Both the position numbers and the translations under genes were made by a program. Below the pieces are notes generated by a model. That model searched no databases. It was not told the origin of the DNA and saw only the letters and a list, made by a program, of their open reading frames with translations. DNA of 64,000 nucleotides, taken from NCBI GenBank assembly GCA_016185125.1, contig JACPOC010000007.1, positions 49,985-113,984 on the forward strand, in the 5' to 3' direction. Below are positions 52,461 through 60,586 of the stretch, in pieces; position 1 is the first letter of the stretch; each line of letters opens with the position of its first letter. Source of the stretch: Bacteroidota bacterium (GTDB taxonomy: Bacteria; Bacteroidota; Bacteroidia; B-17B0; Aurantibacillaceae).

Positions 52461-52790
52461 ATGAAATTTTTATACATTTTTTTTATTTTAAGCATTGTTC
52501 TTTCATGTAAAAAGAGAGACACAACGCCACAGGGTGATAATGAAGTTTGGTTGCTGTACAAACGCTTTAACCCTGGCGTAATTAATATTGCAAAGGGTAC
52601 AACCTTATCTTTTATGAATAGAGATAATGCTAATCATTCTGTTACCGAAGTGAATAAGGCATTTGCAAGTGGTAAAATTATATCCGGTAATAAATTTGAA
52701 TATACTTTCAGCGATTCCGCTTCTTATAGTGTTTACTGCAGCTATCATCCTGATAATTTGCAGGAACGGATCTATATTACAGTTAAATAA
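52461..52790 (+). CDS. Small cupredoxin-like lipoprotein
   Basis: 109 aa. Lipobox IVLSC places the lipid on Cys16; the body is a plastocyanin-type strand pattern. Type 1 copper ligands H59 (NANHSV), C93 and H96 (YCSYHPDNL) are present, but the Met expected 3-5 residues after the last His is missing (sequence HPDNLQE). The copper site would then have three ligands or a different axial group. Likely an envelope electron carrier or copper protein; its short distance to the ABC gene allows cotranscription. Confidence 0.75.
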   Translation: MKFLYIFFILSIVLSCKKRDTTPQGDNEVWLLYKRFNPGVINIAKGTTLSFMNRDNANHSVTEVNKAFASGKIISGNKFEYTFSDSASYSVYCSYHPDNLQERIYITVK

Positions 52791-52793
52791 AAC

Positions 52794-53996
52794 TTATTCT
52801 TTTATAATTTTATAAGTAAAATTTCCTTTATTACTTTTTAAACTAATAAAATAAATGCCTGGGGCTAGCGAAGTGATATCTGCATGAATCTCATTTTCGT
52901 TGAATTGCTTTAGGATAACCGATGCTGACCGTCCATCTACTGTTATCAGATTGACATCTTTCACCTCAAATTCACCCTTAATAAAAAACTCTGAACCAGC
53001 CGGATTAGGGTAAATTAAAGCTGCATCATGGGTATATTTCGGAAGTAAATCAGTAGTAGTACAAAGAATAGAACCTACTATTTTTTTAGAAAAAATAACC
53101 TGCGAAAGATTTACAGAATCCATAAAGCGGTTAGCCTCCGTACAATTGTTTTTTAATAAACCGTCCAAAAACGGATTTAAAAAATTCATGTAAAGTGCAA
53201 ATGCTGTTTGATTATTTATTGTATTTCCGCAACCGCTTGAATTTTGACCAAAGTTGCAATTAAAGTTTGTGCCATTTCCGAAATCGCAGTGCGTTAAATT
53301 TTTTATAATTACTGCAAATTTTTTGGACGAAGCTGTACTATCCCACATTTTATTCTGATTAGCCGGGGCGGGTGCCACACAATCTTTTTCACCGCCTATA
53401 ATTAAAGTAGGAACGGTTACAAATTTAGCGGCTTCGCTGGATGCCGGATTAGTTTGTGCAGCGGCGAAATTAAATAAACAGGTTAGTGTAGTGTTGTTTT
53501 TTGCACTTAAAAAAGACGACCCGCCACCCATGGAATGACCTCCAATGGCAAGCTTTTGAGAGACTTTACCTGTAAAAATCGGAGCAAGTGTATTTGTTGC
53601 ATTTAATTGTAATAACTTATTTCCCACAAGAGATAAGTCAAGGGCGAAGTCTGAATGGCTAGGACTGGTACTTCCTTCTGTGCGAGGTAAAACAACAATA
53701 TATCCTTGTTTTGATAGTGAAGAATAAATGTTGCTGTAACTATCCCAACTCATAACAAAACCATGCCCTATCACTACAACAGGAAATGTACCGCTGGCTA
53801 CGGCAACATTACTGCCCGCCGTTGTGGCAGGATAATATATTTCGCTTTGTATTTGTCTGCCCGGCCCACCGCCACTGCCAAAGCCGCCAGTTCTTGATGG
53901 ATCGTTAAAAGTTAATGTTATAGTTCCGGTTTGATAACTTTGGCCATTAACCGTAAGCAACATACTGTAAAATAAAAGAAATAAGATTTTTTTCAT
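52794..53996 (-). CDS. Secreted alpha/beta hydrolase, polyester hydrolase/chlorophyllase-like, with T9SS type A tail
   Basis: 400 aa from the ATG at 53996 (MKKILFLLFYSMLLTVNGQ signal peptide); an ATG 11 codons upstream is less likely. The catalytic domain has an oxyanion strand PVVVIGHGFVMSWDSYSNIY, the nucleophile elbow GGHSMGGGSSF (Ser155), the Asp in GGEKDCVAP (D205) and the His in LTHCDF (H236). The elbow GxSMGGG and the following layout recall cutinase/PET-hydrolase and chlorophyllase-like enzymes. Paired Cys near the C-terminal half suggest disulfides. The final ~75 residues (YPNPAGSEFF, VDGRSASV, LAPGIYFISLKSN) are a T9SS type A sorting domain. The natural ester substrate is unknown. 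Confidence 0.8.
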   Translation of the reverse strand: MKKILFLLFYSMLLTVNGQSYQTGTITLTFNDPSRTGGFGSGGGPGRQIQSEIYYPATTAGSNVAVASGTFPVVVIGHGFVMSWDSYSNIYSSLSKQGYIVVLPRTEGSTSPSHSDFALDLSLVGNKLLQLNATNTLAPIFTGKVSQKLAIGGHSMGGGSSFLSAKNNTTLTCLFNFAAAQTNPASSEAAKFVTVPTLIIGGEKDCVAPAPANQNKMWDSTASSKKFAVIIKNLTHCDFGNGTNFNCNFGQNSSGCGNTINNQTAFALYMNFLNPFLDGLLKNNCTEANRFMDSVNLSQVIFSKKIVGSILCTTTDLLPKYTHDAALIYPNPAGSEFFIKGEFEVKDVNLITVDGRSASVILKQFNENEIHADITSLAPGIYFISLKSNKGNFTYKIIKE

Positions 53997-54061
53997 ATAC
54001 CGACAAAGTAAATAATTGTTGAGGAACATTGTAAAAATATGTGTTCAACGGAAAAAAAGAA

Positions 54062-54625
54062 TTATAAAAAGCGTTCTATAGCTTTTGGGAAATGTTCATA
54101 CTCCAATTTCTGTATTTTTTGAGAGAGAGATTCAATGGTGTCTTCCTGTAAAATTTCGCATTTTTGCTGCAGAATAATCTCGCCTTTATCATACTCTTCG
54201 TTCACCAAATGAATGGTAATGCCACTTTCTTTTTCTTTATTTTCAAGTACCGCCGCATGAACCTTATGGCCATACATTCCTTTGCCCCCATATTTTGGTA
54301 ATAATGCAGGGTGAATATTAATGATTTTATTTGGAAACTCTTTTACAAACTGATGAGGAATCTTTAATAAAAATCCTGCAAGAATGATCAAATCGATCTT
54401 TTCAACTTTTAAAAATTCTATAAATTGTGTCGTGTAATTTTCAAGAGATTCTTTGCTGATAATCTGAACGTTTTTTTTATACTTTTCAGCCCTTGCAATT
54501 ACTCCCGCGTTATCTTTATTGGTAACTACCAGCTTGATTTTTATCCGGGAATCATTGACAAAAAATTTAAAAAGATTCTCCGCATTCGTTCCTTCACCGC
54601 TTGCAAATACTGCCGCATTAATCAT
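54062..54625 (-). CDS. purN: Phosphoribosylglycinamide formyltransferase
   Basis: 187 aa, the size of PurN. It transfers the formyl group from 10-formyl-THF to GAR in purine synthesis. Visible: FASGEGTNAENL at 7-18, the folate-site ILAGFLLKIP, the catalytic INIHPALLPKYGG (N and H) and EYDKGEIILQQ with the catalytic Asp. Its -7 box ends 4 nt before the ATG, so the transcript should be leaderless. It is transcribed divergently from lgt; together with purA in this region it serves purine synthesis but they are not one operon. Confidence 0.94.
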   Translation of the reverse strand: MINAAVFASGEGTNAENLFKFFVNDSRIKIKLVVTNKDNAGVIARAEKYKKNVQIISKESLENYTTQFIEFLKVEKIDLIILAGFLLKIPHQFVKEFPNKIINIHPALLPKYGGKGMYGHKVHAAVLENKEKESGITIHLVNEEYDKGEIILQQKCEILQEDTIESLSQKIQKLEYEHFPKAIERFL

Positions 54626-54629
54626 GTTT

Positions 54630-54637
54630 CAAAAATA
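54630..54637 (-). promoter_or_regulatory. Promoter -7 box (TATTTTTG) for purN
   Basis: Exact TAnnTTTG on the reverse strand with 4 nt to the ATG. Confidence 0.5.
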
Positions 54638-54714
54638 ACCAAAATCATCTTATGCTTTATAAATAATTCAATCAGTTTTAACTTGTGGTGAGTTTCAATT
54701 CTGAAAATTTACAT

Positions 54715-54722
54715 TACTTTTG
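54715..54722 (+). promoter_or_regulatory. Promoter -7 box (TACTTTTG) for lgt
   Basis: Exact TAnnTTTG with 4 nt (CTTC) to the ATG at 54727; it rules out an earlier in-frame start at 54685. Confidence 0.6.
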
Positions 54723-54726
54723 CTTC

Positions 54727-55575
54727 ATGTTACAATTTTTTATTGAGTGGAATCCAAGCCCGGAGATATTTACCATTCCGGGAATAGACTGGCCCGTGCG
54801 ATGGTACGGCCTTATGTGGGCACTTGCTTTTATTGCCAGTCATTTTATTATGAACCGGATATACAAAGCGGAAGGAAGAACTGAAAAAGATCTTGACACT
54901 TTAACCTTGTACATTATTTTAGGTACGGTTTTGGGCGCACGAATTGGCCATTGCTTATTTTACGGCCCTTGGTTCGACGAGACTTTAGCCAACGGTGTGG
55001 TTATAGAAGGTTACTTATCGCATCCTTTAAATATTTTAAAAGTTTACGAAGGGGGTCTGGCAAGTCATGGTGGCGCCATTGGAATTATTACGGCCATGAT
55101 TCTTTACTGCCTCAAAACAAAAGAAAACTGGTTATGGTTATTTGACCGCTTAGTGGTGGTGGTGCCTTTAGCCGGAGCCTGCATACGTTTTGGGAATTTA
55201 ATTAACAGCGAAATAATAGGCAAAGTAACAGATGTACCCTGGGCATTTATTTTTGTAAAGGAAGATCCTTTGCCAAGGCATCCTGCTCAATTATACGAAG
55301 CCATTTATTGCATTTTTCTGTTTATACTCATGTATTGGCTCTGGAAAAATAAACGCGAAAAAGTGGGGCCAGGGTTTATGTTTGGTTTGTTGTGCGTACT
55401 TCTTTTTATAGAAAGATTTTTGGATGAATTTTTAAAAGAGAATCAGGTTGAATTTGAGAATAACAATCTTTTAAATATGGGGCAGATTTTAAGTATTCCC
55501 TTTGTATTAATTGGATTGTTTATGATGTGGAGATCCTATAAATTAAAAGAAAAAACTTTTCCGGATCTTAAATAG
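54727..55575 (+). CDS. lgt: Prolipoprotein diacylglyceryl transferase
   Basis: 282 aa from ATG 54727, seven membrane helices. It moves diacylglycerol onto the lipobox Cys of prelipoproteins at the inner membrane. Family marks: VRWYGLMWALAFIASHF, GARIGHCLFYGPWF, YEGGLASHGGAIG (the HGG(L/A) motif), the essential Arg in GACIRFGNLINSEIIG and HPAQLYEA. Start choice rests on the promoter box 4 nt upstream. It serves the several lipoproteins encoded in this window. Confidence 0.95.
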   Translation: MLQFFIEWNPSPEIFTIPGIDWPVRWYGLMWALAFIASHFIMNRIYKAEGRTEKDLDTLTLYIILGTVLGARIGHCLFYGPWFDETLANGVVIEGYLSHPLNILKVYEGGLASHGGAIGIITAMILYCLKTKENWLWLFDRLVVVVPLAGACIRFGNLINSEIIGKVTDVPWAFIFVKEDPLPRHPAQLYEAIYCIFLFILMYWLWKNKREKVGPGFMFGLLCVLLFIERFLDEFLKENQVEFENNNLLNMGQILSIPFVLIGLFMMWRSYKLKEKTFPDLK

Positions 55576-55613
55576 ATCGTTCATTTTCTAAAAACAGTCT
55601 TATCACCCCTAAT

Positions 55614-56885
55614 CTATCTCATTTGAATGGTCTGCTTTCTGTCTGGTCCCACCGAAACAATACTGATGGGCGTGTCGGTTGCTTTTTCGATAAAGCGCAC
55701 ATAATCCATTAATTGAGCAGGTAATTTATCTTTATTATCTATTGCGGTTAAATCTTTATTCCAGCCTTTTACTGTGGTAGTAATAGGTTTGATGTATTTA
55801 GGATCGATGTTGTAAGGTAAATAATCGATAATAGTTCCATCATAATCGTAATGTGTGCAGATTTCAATGTTTTCAAATTCACTTAAAATATCTGCTTTCA
55901 TCATCATTAATTCGGTAACGCCGTTTACCATAATAGCATACTTAAGAGCCGGGATATCCAACCATCCTGTTCTGCGCGGCCTTCCGGTGGTGCTGCCAAA
56001 TTCGCGGCCAATCTGCCTTATTTTTTCACCTGTTTCATTTTCAAGTTCGGTAGGAAAAGGGCCGCTTCCTACACGCGTGCAATAGGCTTTAAAAATACCA
56101 ATAACATTGCCTATTTTATTAGGAGGAATGCCCAAACCGTTACAAGCTCCCGCGCAAATAGTGTTGCTGCTGGTAACAAATGGGTAAGAACCAAAATCAA
56201 TATCCAACAAGCTTCCCTGCGCGCCTTCAGCTAAAATTTTCTTACCGCTTACTAATGCTTTGTTAATATAATGTTCGGTATCAATAAATTGAAGTTGTTG
56301 TAAAAACTCAATGGCTTCAAACCAGGTTGGTTCCAATTCATTCAAATTGTAATCGTAGTTATAGAAGGAAAGAAGTTGTTTGTGTTTTTCAACCAAGGCT
56401 GTATATTTCTCTTTAAATTCTTTGGTTTCAATATCGCCAATACGTAAACCGTTACGTCCGGTTTTATCCATATAAGTAGGGCCGATACCTTTTAAAGTAG
56501 AACCTATTTTGTTTTTTCCTTTAGAAGCTTCGTTGGCGGCATCCAGTAAACGGTGCGTGGGAAGTATAAGGTGAGCGCGTTTGCTTATTAAAAGTTTTGT
56601 TTTTACATCAACTCCTAAAGTGAGCAGGGCATCAATTTCCTTTTTAAAAATAACAGGATCAATAACTACGCCGTTGCCCACTATATTAATTGCTGTGGGA
56701 TGAAAGATGCCACTGGGAATGGTATGAAGCACATGCTTTATGCCGTTAAACTCCAGCGTGTGTCCGGCATTAGGGCCGCCCTGAAACCGCGCGATAATAT
56801 CATACGACGGAGTTAATACATCCACAATTTTTCCTTTTCCCTCATCGCCCCACTGAAGGCCTAAAAGTACATCTGCTTTGCTCAT
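55614..56885 (-). CDS. purA: Adenylosuccinate synthetase
   Basis: 423 aa, standard length. It makes adenylosuccinate from IMP, aspartate and GTP. Visible: the P-loop-like LGLQWGDEGKGKIVDVLTP, the IMP loop GGPNAGHTLEF with His, STLKGIGPTYMDKTGRNG, ILAEGAQGSLLDIDFGSYPFVTSSNT, and GRPRRTGWLDIPALKYA. Its own -7 box lies 16 nt upstream. Intact and unremarkable. Confidence 0.97.
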   Translation of the reverse strand: MSKADVLLGLQWGDEGKGKIVDVLTPSYDIIARFQGGPNAGHTLEFNGIKHVLHTIPSGIFHPTAINIVGNGVVIDPVIFKKEIDALLTLGVDVKTKLLISKRAHLILPTHRLLDAANEASKGKNKIGSTLKGIGPTYMDKTGRNGLRIGDIETKEFKEKYTALVEKHKQLLSFYNYDYNLNELEPTWFEAIEFLQQLQFIDTEHYINKALVSGKKILAEGAQGSLLDIDFGSYPFVTSSNTICAGACNGLGIPPNKIGNVIGIFKAYCTRVGSGPFPTELENETGEKIRQIGREFGSTTGRPRRTGWLDIPALKYAIMVNGVTELMMMKADILSEFENIEICTHYDYDGTIIDYLPYNIDPKYIKPITTTVKGWNKDLTAIDNKDKLPAQLMDYVRFIEKATDTPISIVSVGPDRKQTIQMR

Positions 56886-56901
56886 AGTTAAATATAAAGG
56901 G

Positions 56902-56909
56902 CAAATGTA
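56902..56909 (-). promoter_or_regulatory. Promoter -7 box (TACATTTG) for purA
   Basis: Exact TAnnTTTG on the reverse strand, 16 nt before the ATG. Confidence 0.55.
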
Positions 56910-56971
56910 TTATAATAAGAATGAGAGGGAACATCTTTTTCATAACTTTTTAAAAAGTAAAACATAACAAA

Positions 56972-56979
56972 TACTTTTG
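56972..56979 (+). promoter_or_regulatory. Promoter -7 box (TACTTTTG) upstream of cmk
   Basis: Exact TAnnTTTG, 34 nt before the GTG start at 57014. A TAAATTTA variant at 57001-57008 lies 5 nt before that GTG and is an alternative. Confidence 0.45.
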
Positions 56980-57013
56980 TGTTTAAGAATTGTTTTTTTG
57001 TAAATTTAGGTCG

Positions 57014-57748
57014 GTGCAAAAAATAACTATAGCCATTGACGGATTTAGCAGCTGCGGAAAAAGCACGTTGGCTAAAGCGCTTGCCCACAAGCTTAACTAC
57101 AGTTATGTAGATACAGGAGCCATGTACCGCGCGGTAACACTTCATGCTTTGCGTAACAATTTGATTGATAAAGAAGATACTTTAAATGAAGAAGGTTTAA
57201 TTAAAGTGCTTGATGATATTGAAATCAGTTTTGTATTTGATCAGCATCATAAAACCTCTGAAACTTTTTTAAATGGCGAAAACGTTGAAAAGTTTATCCG
57301 CGATATGGAGGTTAGCAAACATGTAAGTAAGGTAAGTTCTATAAAAGAAGTTCGCGCAAAAATGATAGCTATTCAGCGACACATGGGTAAAAAGAAAGGC
57401 GTGGTAATGGATGGCAGGGATATTGGCACCAACGTTTTTCCAAAAGCAGATCTTAAGATATTTATGACGGCAGACACGGATATTCGCGCGCAACGTCGTA
57501 AAGATGAACACACAAGTAAAGGTCAGTATTTTTCGCTGGAAGAAGTAAAACGTAATTTACAAAAGCGCGATTACGACGATAGCCATCGTAAAGAGAATCC
57601 ATTATCTCAGGCAGAAGATGCCGTGGTGTTGGATAATTCTGATATATCCAGAGAAGAGCAATTGGAATTTGTTTTAAAATTGATTGACGATCTTCATCTT
57701 TTAATGAAGGAGCGCGAAAAAGAAAAAGAGCGGCAAAGGCATCATTAA
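57014..57748 (+). CDS. cmk: Cytidylate kinase
   Basis: 244 aa from GTG 57014 (MQKITIAIDGFSSCGKST). It phosphorylates CMP and dCMP. Visible: P-loop DGFSSCGKSTLAKALA, YVDTGAMYRAV, the CMP-site GVVMDGRDIGTNVFPKADLKIFM and RKDEHTSKGQ. The C-terminus ends in a charged repeat of Lys/Glu/Arg. A TTG eight codons earlier at 56990 is in frame but GTG fits the family start better. Its stop abuts the convergent dapD stop without a gap. Confidence 0.93.
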   Translation: MQKITIAIDGFSSCGKSTLAKALAHKLNYSYVDTGAMYRAVTLHALRNNLIDKEDTLNEEGLIKVLDDIEISFVFDQHHKTSETFLNGENVEKFIRDMEVSKHVSKVSSIKEVRAKMIAIQRHMGKKKGVVMDGRDIGTNVFPKADLKIFMTADTDIRAQRRKDEHTSKGQYFSLEEVKRNLQKRDYDDSHRKENPLSQAEDAVVLDNSDISREEQLEFVLKLIDDLHLLMKEREKEKERQRHH

Positions 57749-58558
57749 TTACACCGCCACATTATGTTCTCTCAAAGCATTATTTAATGATGTTTTTAAA
57801 TCAGTACTTTCTTTTCGTTTACCAATAATTAAAGCGCAAGGAACATTAAAATCTCCGGCAGGAAATTTCTTGGTATAGCTTCCCGGTATTACTACGGAGC
57901 GCTCGGGCACATAGCCTTTTATTTCAACAGGTTTTTCCTGAGTAACATCTATAATTTTGGTGGACATAGTTAAAACCACATTGGCACCCAACACGGCTTC
58001 TTTTCCAACGCGCACACCCTCAACAACAATGCAACGCGAACCAATAAAACAATCGTCTTCAATGATTACCGGCGCGGCCTGCACAGGCTCTAAAACTCCA
58101 CCAATGCCCACGCCGCCGCTTAAATGAACGTTTTTTCCTATTTGCGCGCAGCTGCCCACCGTGGCCCAAGTGTCTACCATTGTTCCACTATCCACATAAG
58201 CGCCAATATTAATATAGCTGGGCATCATAATAACTCCGCCGGCTACATAAGAGCCGTAACGTGCAATAGCATGAGGCACCACTCTTACTCCAAGTTTGGC
58301 GTAATTTTTTTTCAAAGCCATTTTATCATGAAACTCAAACGGACCAACTTCTATTGTTGACATTTTTCTTGTTGGAAAATAAAGAATGACTGCTTTTTTA
58401 ATCCAATTGTTAACCTGCCAGTTGCCGTTATCCGATGGTTGGGCTACACGAATAAAACCTTTATCGAGTTGCTCAATCACCTCTTCAATAACTTTAATGG
58501 TTGAAGCTTCTTTTAATAATTCTCTGTTTTCCCAGGCTTGTTCAATGAGGTTTTGCAT
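57749..58558 (-). CDS. dapD: Tetrahydrodipicolinate N-succinyltransferase
   Basis: 269 aa, left-handed beta-helix enzyme of the succinylase branch of lysine/diaminopimelate synthesis. N-terminal helical domain (about 1-95), then hexapeptide repeats (YINIGAYVDSGTMVDTWATVGSCAQIGKNVHLSGGVGIGG), the conserved LEPVQAAPVIIEDDCFIGSRC and PERSVVIPGSYTKKFPAGDF. Complete. The tRNA-Arg gene begins 56 bp upstream on the opposite strand. Confidence 0.96.
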   Translation of the reverse strand: MQNLIEQAWENRELLKEASTIKVIEEVIEQLDKGFIRVAQPSDNGNWQVNNWIKKAVILYFPTRKMSTIEVGPFEFHDKMALKKNYAKLGVRVVPHAIARYGSYVAGGVIMMPSYINIGAYVDSGTMVDTWATVGSCAQIGKNVHLSGGVGIGGVLEPVQAAPVIIEDDCFIGSRCIVVEGVRVGKEAVLGANVVLTMSTKIIDVTQEKPVEIKGYVPERSVVIPGSYTKKFPAGDFNVPCALIIGKRKESTDLKTSLNNALREHNVAV

Positions 58559-58590
58559 AATAAAAATCTTTGCAAGTTAAATAAAAATTG

Positions 58591-58598
58591 TATATTTG
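58591..58598 (+). promoter_or_regulatory. Promoter -7 box (TATATTTG) for tRNA-Arg
   Basis: Exact TAnnTTTG ending 15 nt before the first base of the tRNA. Confidence 0.65.
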
Positions 58599-58613
58599 CA
58601 ACCTAAATAAATT

Positions 58614-58687
58614 GGCTTCGTAGCTCAACTGAATAGAGCACCTGACTACGGATCAGGAGGTTAGGGGTTTGAATCCCTTCGAGGTCA
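58614..58687 (+). tRNA. tRNA-Arg (anticodon ACG)
   Basis: The 74-nt cloverleaf is complete. Acceptor stem GGCTTCG pairs with CGAGGTC (with G-U pairs), D-stem GCTC/GAGC, anticodon stem CCTGA/TCAGG with loop CTACGGA giving anticodon ACG, T-stem AGGGG/CCCTT with loop TTTGAAT, discriminator A. ACG (read as ICG) decodes CGU/CGC/CGA arginine. CCA is not encoded. It has its own promoter box and a strong terminator directly behind it. Confidence 0.95.
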
Positions 58688-58691
58688 CTCT

Positions 58692-58732
58692 AAGGGAAGG
58701 TTTGTTGATCAAAGCAACCTTCCCTTTTTTTT
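58692..58732 (+). terminator. Terminator of tRNA-Arg
   Basis: AAGGGAAGGTT and AACCTTCCCTT form an exact 11-bp stem around a 13-nt loop, followed by a run of eight T. Confidence 0.85.
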
Positions 58733-58992
58733 ACATTTCAAACCTGCACCAACATTACAAATAAGTGAAACAACCTCATTAATTTTAGGAGTTTGATACT
58801 GATTATTTTCAAAAACACACACAGGTTGATACGTTTAGGTGATTGGAAGTTTGCAAGCTTATTTGGCGCAAAAATAAATGAATACCATTAAAAAAAAGCG
58901 ACCAAATGTGCTTGTAAAATGTGCGAGGGCTTAAACACAGGTCAGCGGTTAATAATTTGTTTTAAAAGCATGGTCTGCAATTTTATGGACGA

Positions 58993-59244
58993 CGAGTGTG
59001 CAGACGTAGATTGTTAAAGTGCAACTCGCAGCTACGAGTGTGCAAGTTGCAGCACCGAGTGTGCAACTCGCAGCTTGACTTCCAAGCTCATCAATCGCAA
59101 TTTCTGGCTGAAGATTACGCTTTGGAAGGCCAAATGTTACAATTGTTAAAAAATAGAGTGCGAGTGTGCAAGTTGCAGCTACGAGTGTGCAGGTTGCAGT
59201 ACCAAGTGTGCAGGAGTAGATTGCAAGTGTGCAGAAAAGGGTAG
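58993..59244 (+). repeat. Tandem array with 21-bp (3 x 7 bp) period
   Basis: Twelve 21-bp units fit this span exactly. Units 1-4 and 9-12 share a core of the form CGAGTGTGCAAGTTGCAG plus three variable bases, with single-base changes (CAAGTGTGCAGGAGTAG is one form). Units 5-8 (59077-59160) have diverged beyond recognition but keep the phase. Each unit splits into three related heptamers such as GCAAGTT and GCAGCTA. Because 21 is a multiple of three, one frame stays open through the array. 21 bp is about two helical turns. No function is known to me; similar 7-bp-period repeats occur between genes in other bacteria. The flanks 58733-58992 and 59245-59390 contain no gene I can support. Confidence 0.75.
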
Positions 59245-59390
59245 GAAGTGAAGAAAATGCATTAACAAAAACTAATTAACCTTTAGAATCCCGAAATACA
59301 TCTTTAGCTATTGAAGTAATAGAGATTGGTCGTGGGTAAAATGAGTTTGGTTGTGTGCAGGACAATTTTCGAAAAGAGGAATACGCAATA

Positions 59391-59419
59391 AAAAAGCCCG
59401 GCAATGGTGCCGGACTTTT
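59391..59419 (-). terminator. Terminator behind the duplicated helical protein
   Basis: On the minus strand AAAAGT-CCGGC, loop, GCCGG-GCTTTTT; a GC-rich 5-bp core with A/T extension and a T-run, ~27 nt after the stop. Confidence 0.7.
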
Positions 59420-59446
59420 ATGAAAGATTTTAAAAAAAGCTATATG

Positions 59447-60229
59447 TTACTTTGCTTTCTTCTTTGATACTACGCGAAAAAACTTTATGTCTTTTGCGGC
59501 GGCGAACTGCTGACTGCTGGCTCCGAAAAGACTTTTTATATAAGACTTTGCTTTTCTGATCCGGTCTAACATCCCGGTGTCCGCTGCATAGAAAGTTAAG
59601 TTTCTTGCAATACGAGCAGCCTTTAAGTTAGCATAGCTAACATTGGCAGCATTATTCAATAAAGTGAGATTGTTGAATAAGGTTTGCAATGAGGCTACCT
59701 GAAAGGGAACTTCGTTTGGGGCGTAAGAAGGAACAGATTGCAGTAACAAAATAATCTTTGAGAAGTGCTGAAGCTTATTATCGAAACTTCTTTGGGAGTT
59801 AGATATTGTTACTACTGCTTCCGGAGCAGGAGTAGGATTAGGAATTGCCTGCACCTGATCTTCGGTTATTCCCGCATCGCCTTTTGTTAGCTTACCATCC
59901 CCGCGCAGCTTACGAACTAAAGAAACCATGTCGTTAACTGTTTGAGTGGAAGCACTGGTGCTCTGCAAAGCGCCTAACAGCTGGGTGGAAAGCTTATCGA
60001 GGGGAAGGAATGCAATTTCCCTGTCGTTGGTAGCCTTCTTCCAACTGTTATAAGCCAGGTTTACATTTGTAAGCAACGTATTTGCCGTGGTATGTAAAGT
60101 GGCTAAAGCAGTTGCTGTGATTATTGTATTTGCTGGGTTATAGGTTAAACCTAATGTTGCAATGTGCTGATTAAATTTTAAGAGGTTTGCCACGTTTTTG
60201 GCATGTCCCCTCTCATATTGTGTTGCCAT
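59447..60229 (-). CDS. Helical protein with internal duplication, unknown function
   Basis: 260 aa, no signal peptide or membrane helix. Two similar helical halves are visible. The first (about 14-86) reads NLLKFNQHIATLGLTYNPAN ... LATLHTTANTLLTNVNLAYNSWKKATNDREIAF, and the second (about 152-240) reads NKLQHFSKIILLLQSVPSYAPNE ... SLQTLFNNLTLLNNAANVSYANLKAARIARNLTFY. A Pro-rich hinge (AIPNPTPAPEAV) lies between them. I know no characterised family. It stands alone with its own terminator. The conserved 'Y.PN / LH..AN..L..V..AY......A...R...F' pattern in both halves may mark a binding surface. Confidence 0.7.
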   Translation of the reverse strand: MATQYERGHAKNVANLLKFNQHIATLGLTYNPANTIITATALATLHTTANTLLTNVNLAYNSWKKATNDREIAFLPLDKLSTQLLGALQSTSASTQTVNDMVSLVRKLRGDGKLTKGDAGITEDQVQAIPNPTPAPEAVVTISNSQRSFDNKLQHFSKIILLLQSVPSYAPNEVPFQVASLQTLFNNLTLLNNAANVSYANLKAARIARNLTFYAADTGMLDRIRKAKSYIKSLFGASSQQFAAAKDIKFFRVVSKKKAK

Positions 60230-60533
60230 AATAATTGTTTTTAAAAAATGAACCGTTTATTTAATTTCGGGGTTCAGCTTTTCAAATCGAAAGCGAACAG
60301 GGAATAAAAAGATGTTCTTAAAACTCTCTCAGAGATTAAGAGCAAGAAAATTTATTTGTTTGTGGTGGCATTATTTCCCTCCTTTTTTTATTATAACGCA
60401 ACAAACACGTAAAAGTTACAAGGACGCTGTTAAAAAAAATCGATTGGCGGAATAAATTGTATAACTGGTAGGCTAAAAGAATTTAGGTGGTTGGAGTTGA
60501 GATGGTAAATTGGAAGAGAAAGGCGTAAAAAAA

Positions 60534-60567
60534 CATAAAAAAAGTCCGACAATAATAGCCGGACTTT
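60534..60567 (-). terminator. Terminator behind the GH-A-like hydrolase
   Basis: On the minus strand AAAGTCCG pairs with CGGACTTT (8 bp exact), followed by a run of T. The gap 60230-60586 otherwise shows no gene. Confidence 0.75.
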
Positions 60568-60586
60568 AAATGAAAGAAGAAATAAT

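Noticed and set aside
54685..54726. Longer lgt starting at 54685
   Set aside because: It would start upstream of a promoter box and add residues unlike the family N-terminus.
58614..58700. tRNA-Arg as attachment site of an integrated element
   Set aside because: No second copy of the tRNA 3' end and no integrase gene are present in the following 5 kb.
58996..59244. 82-codon open frame over the 21-bp repeat array
   Set aside because: The frame is open only because the repeat length is a multiple of three; the product would be a Cys/Arg/Gln heptad without any recognisable fold.
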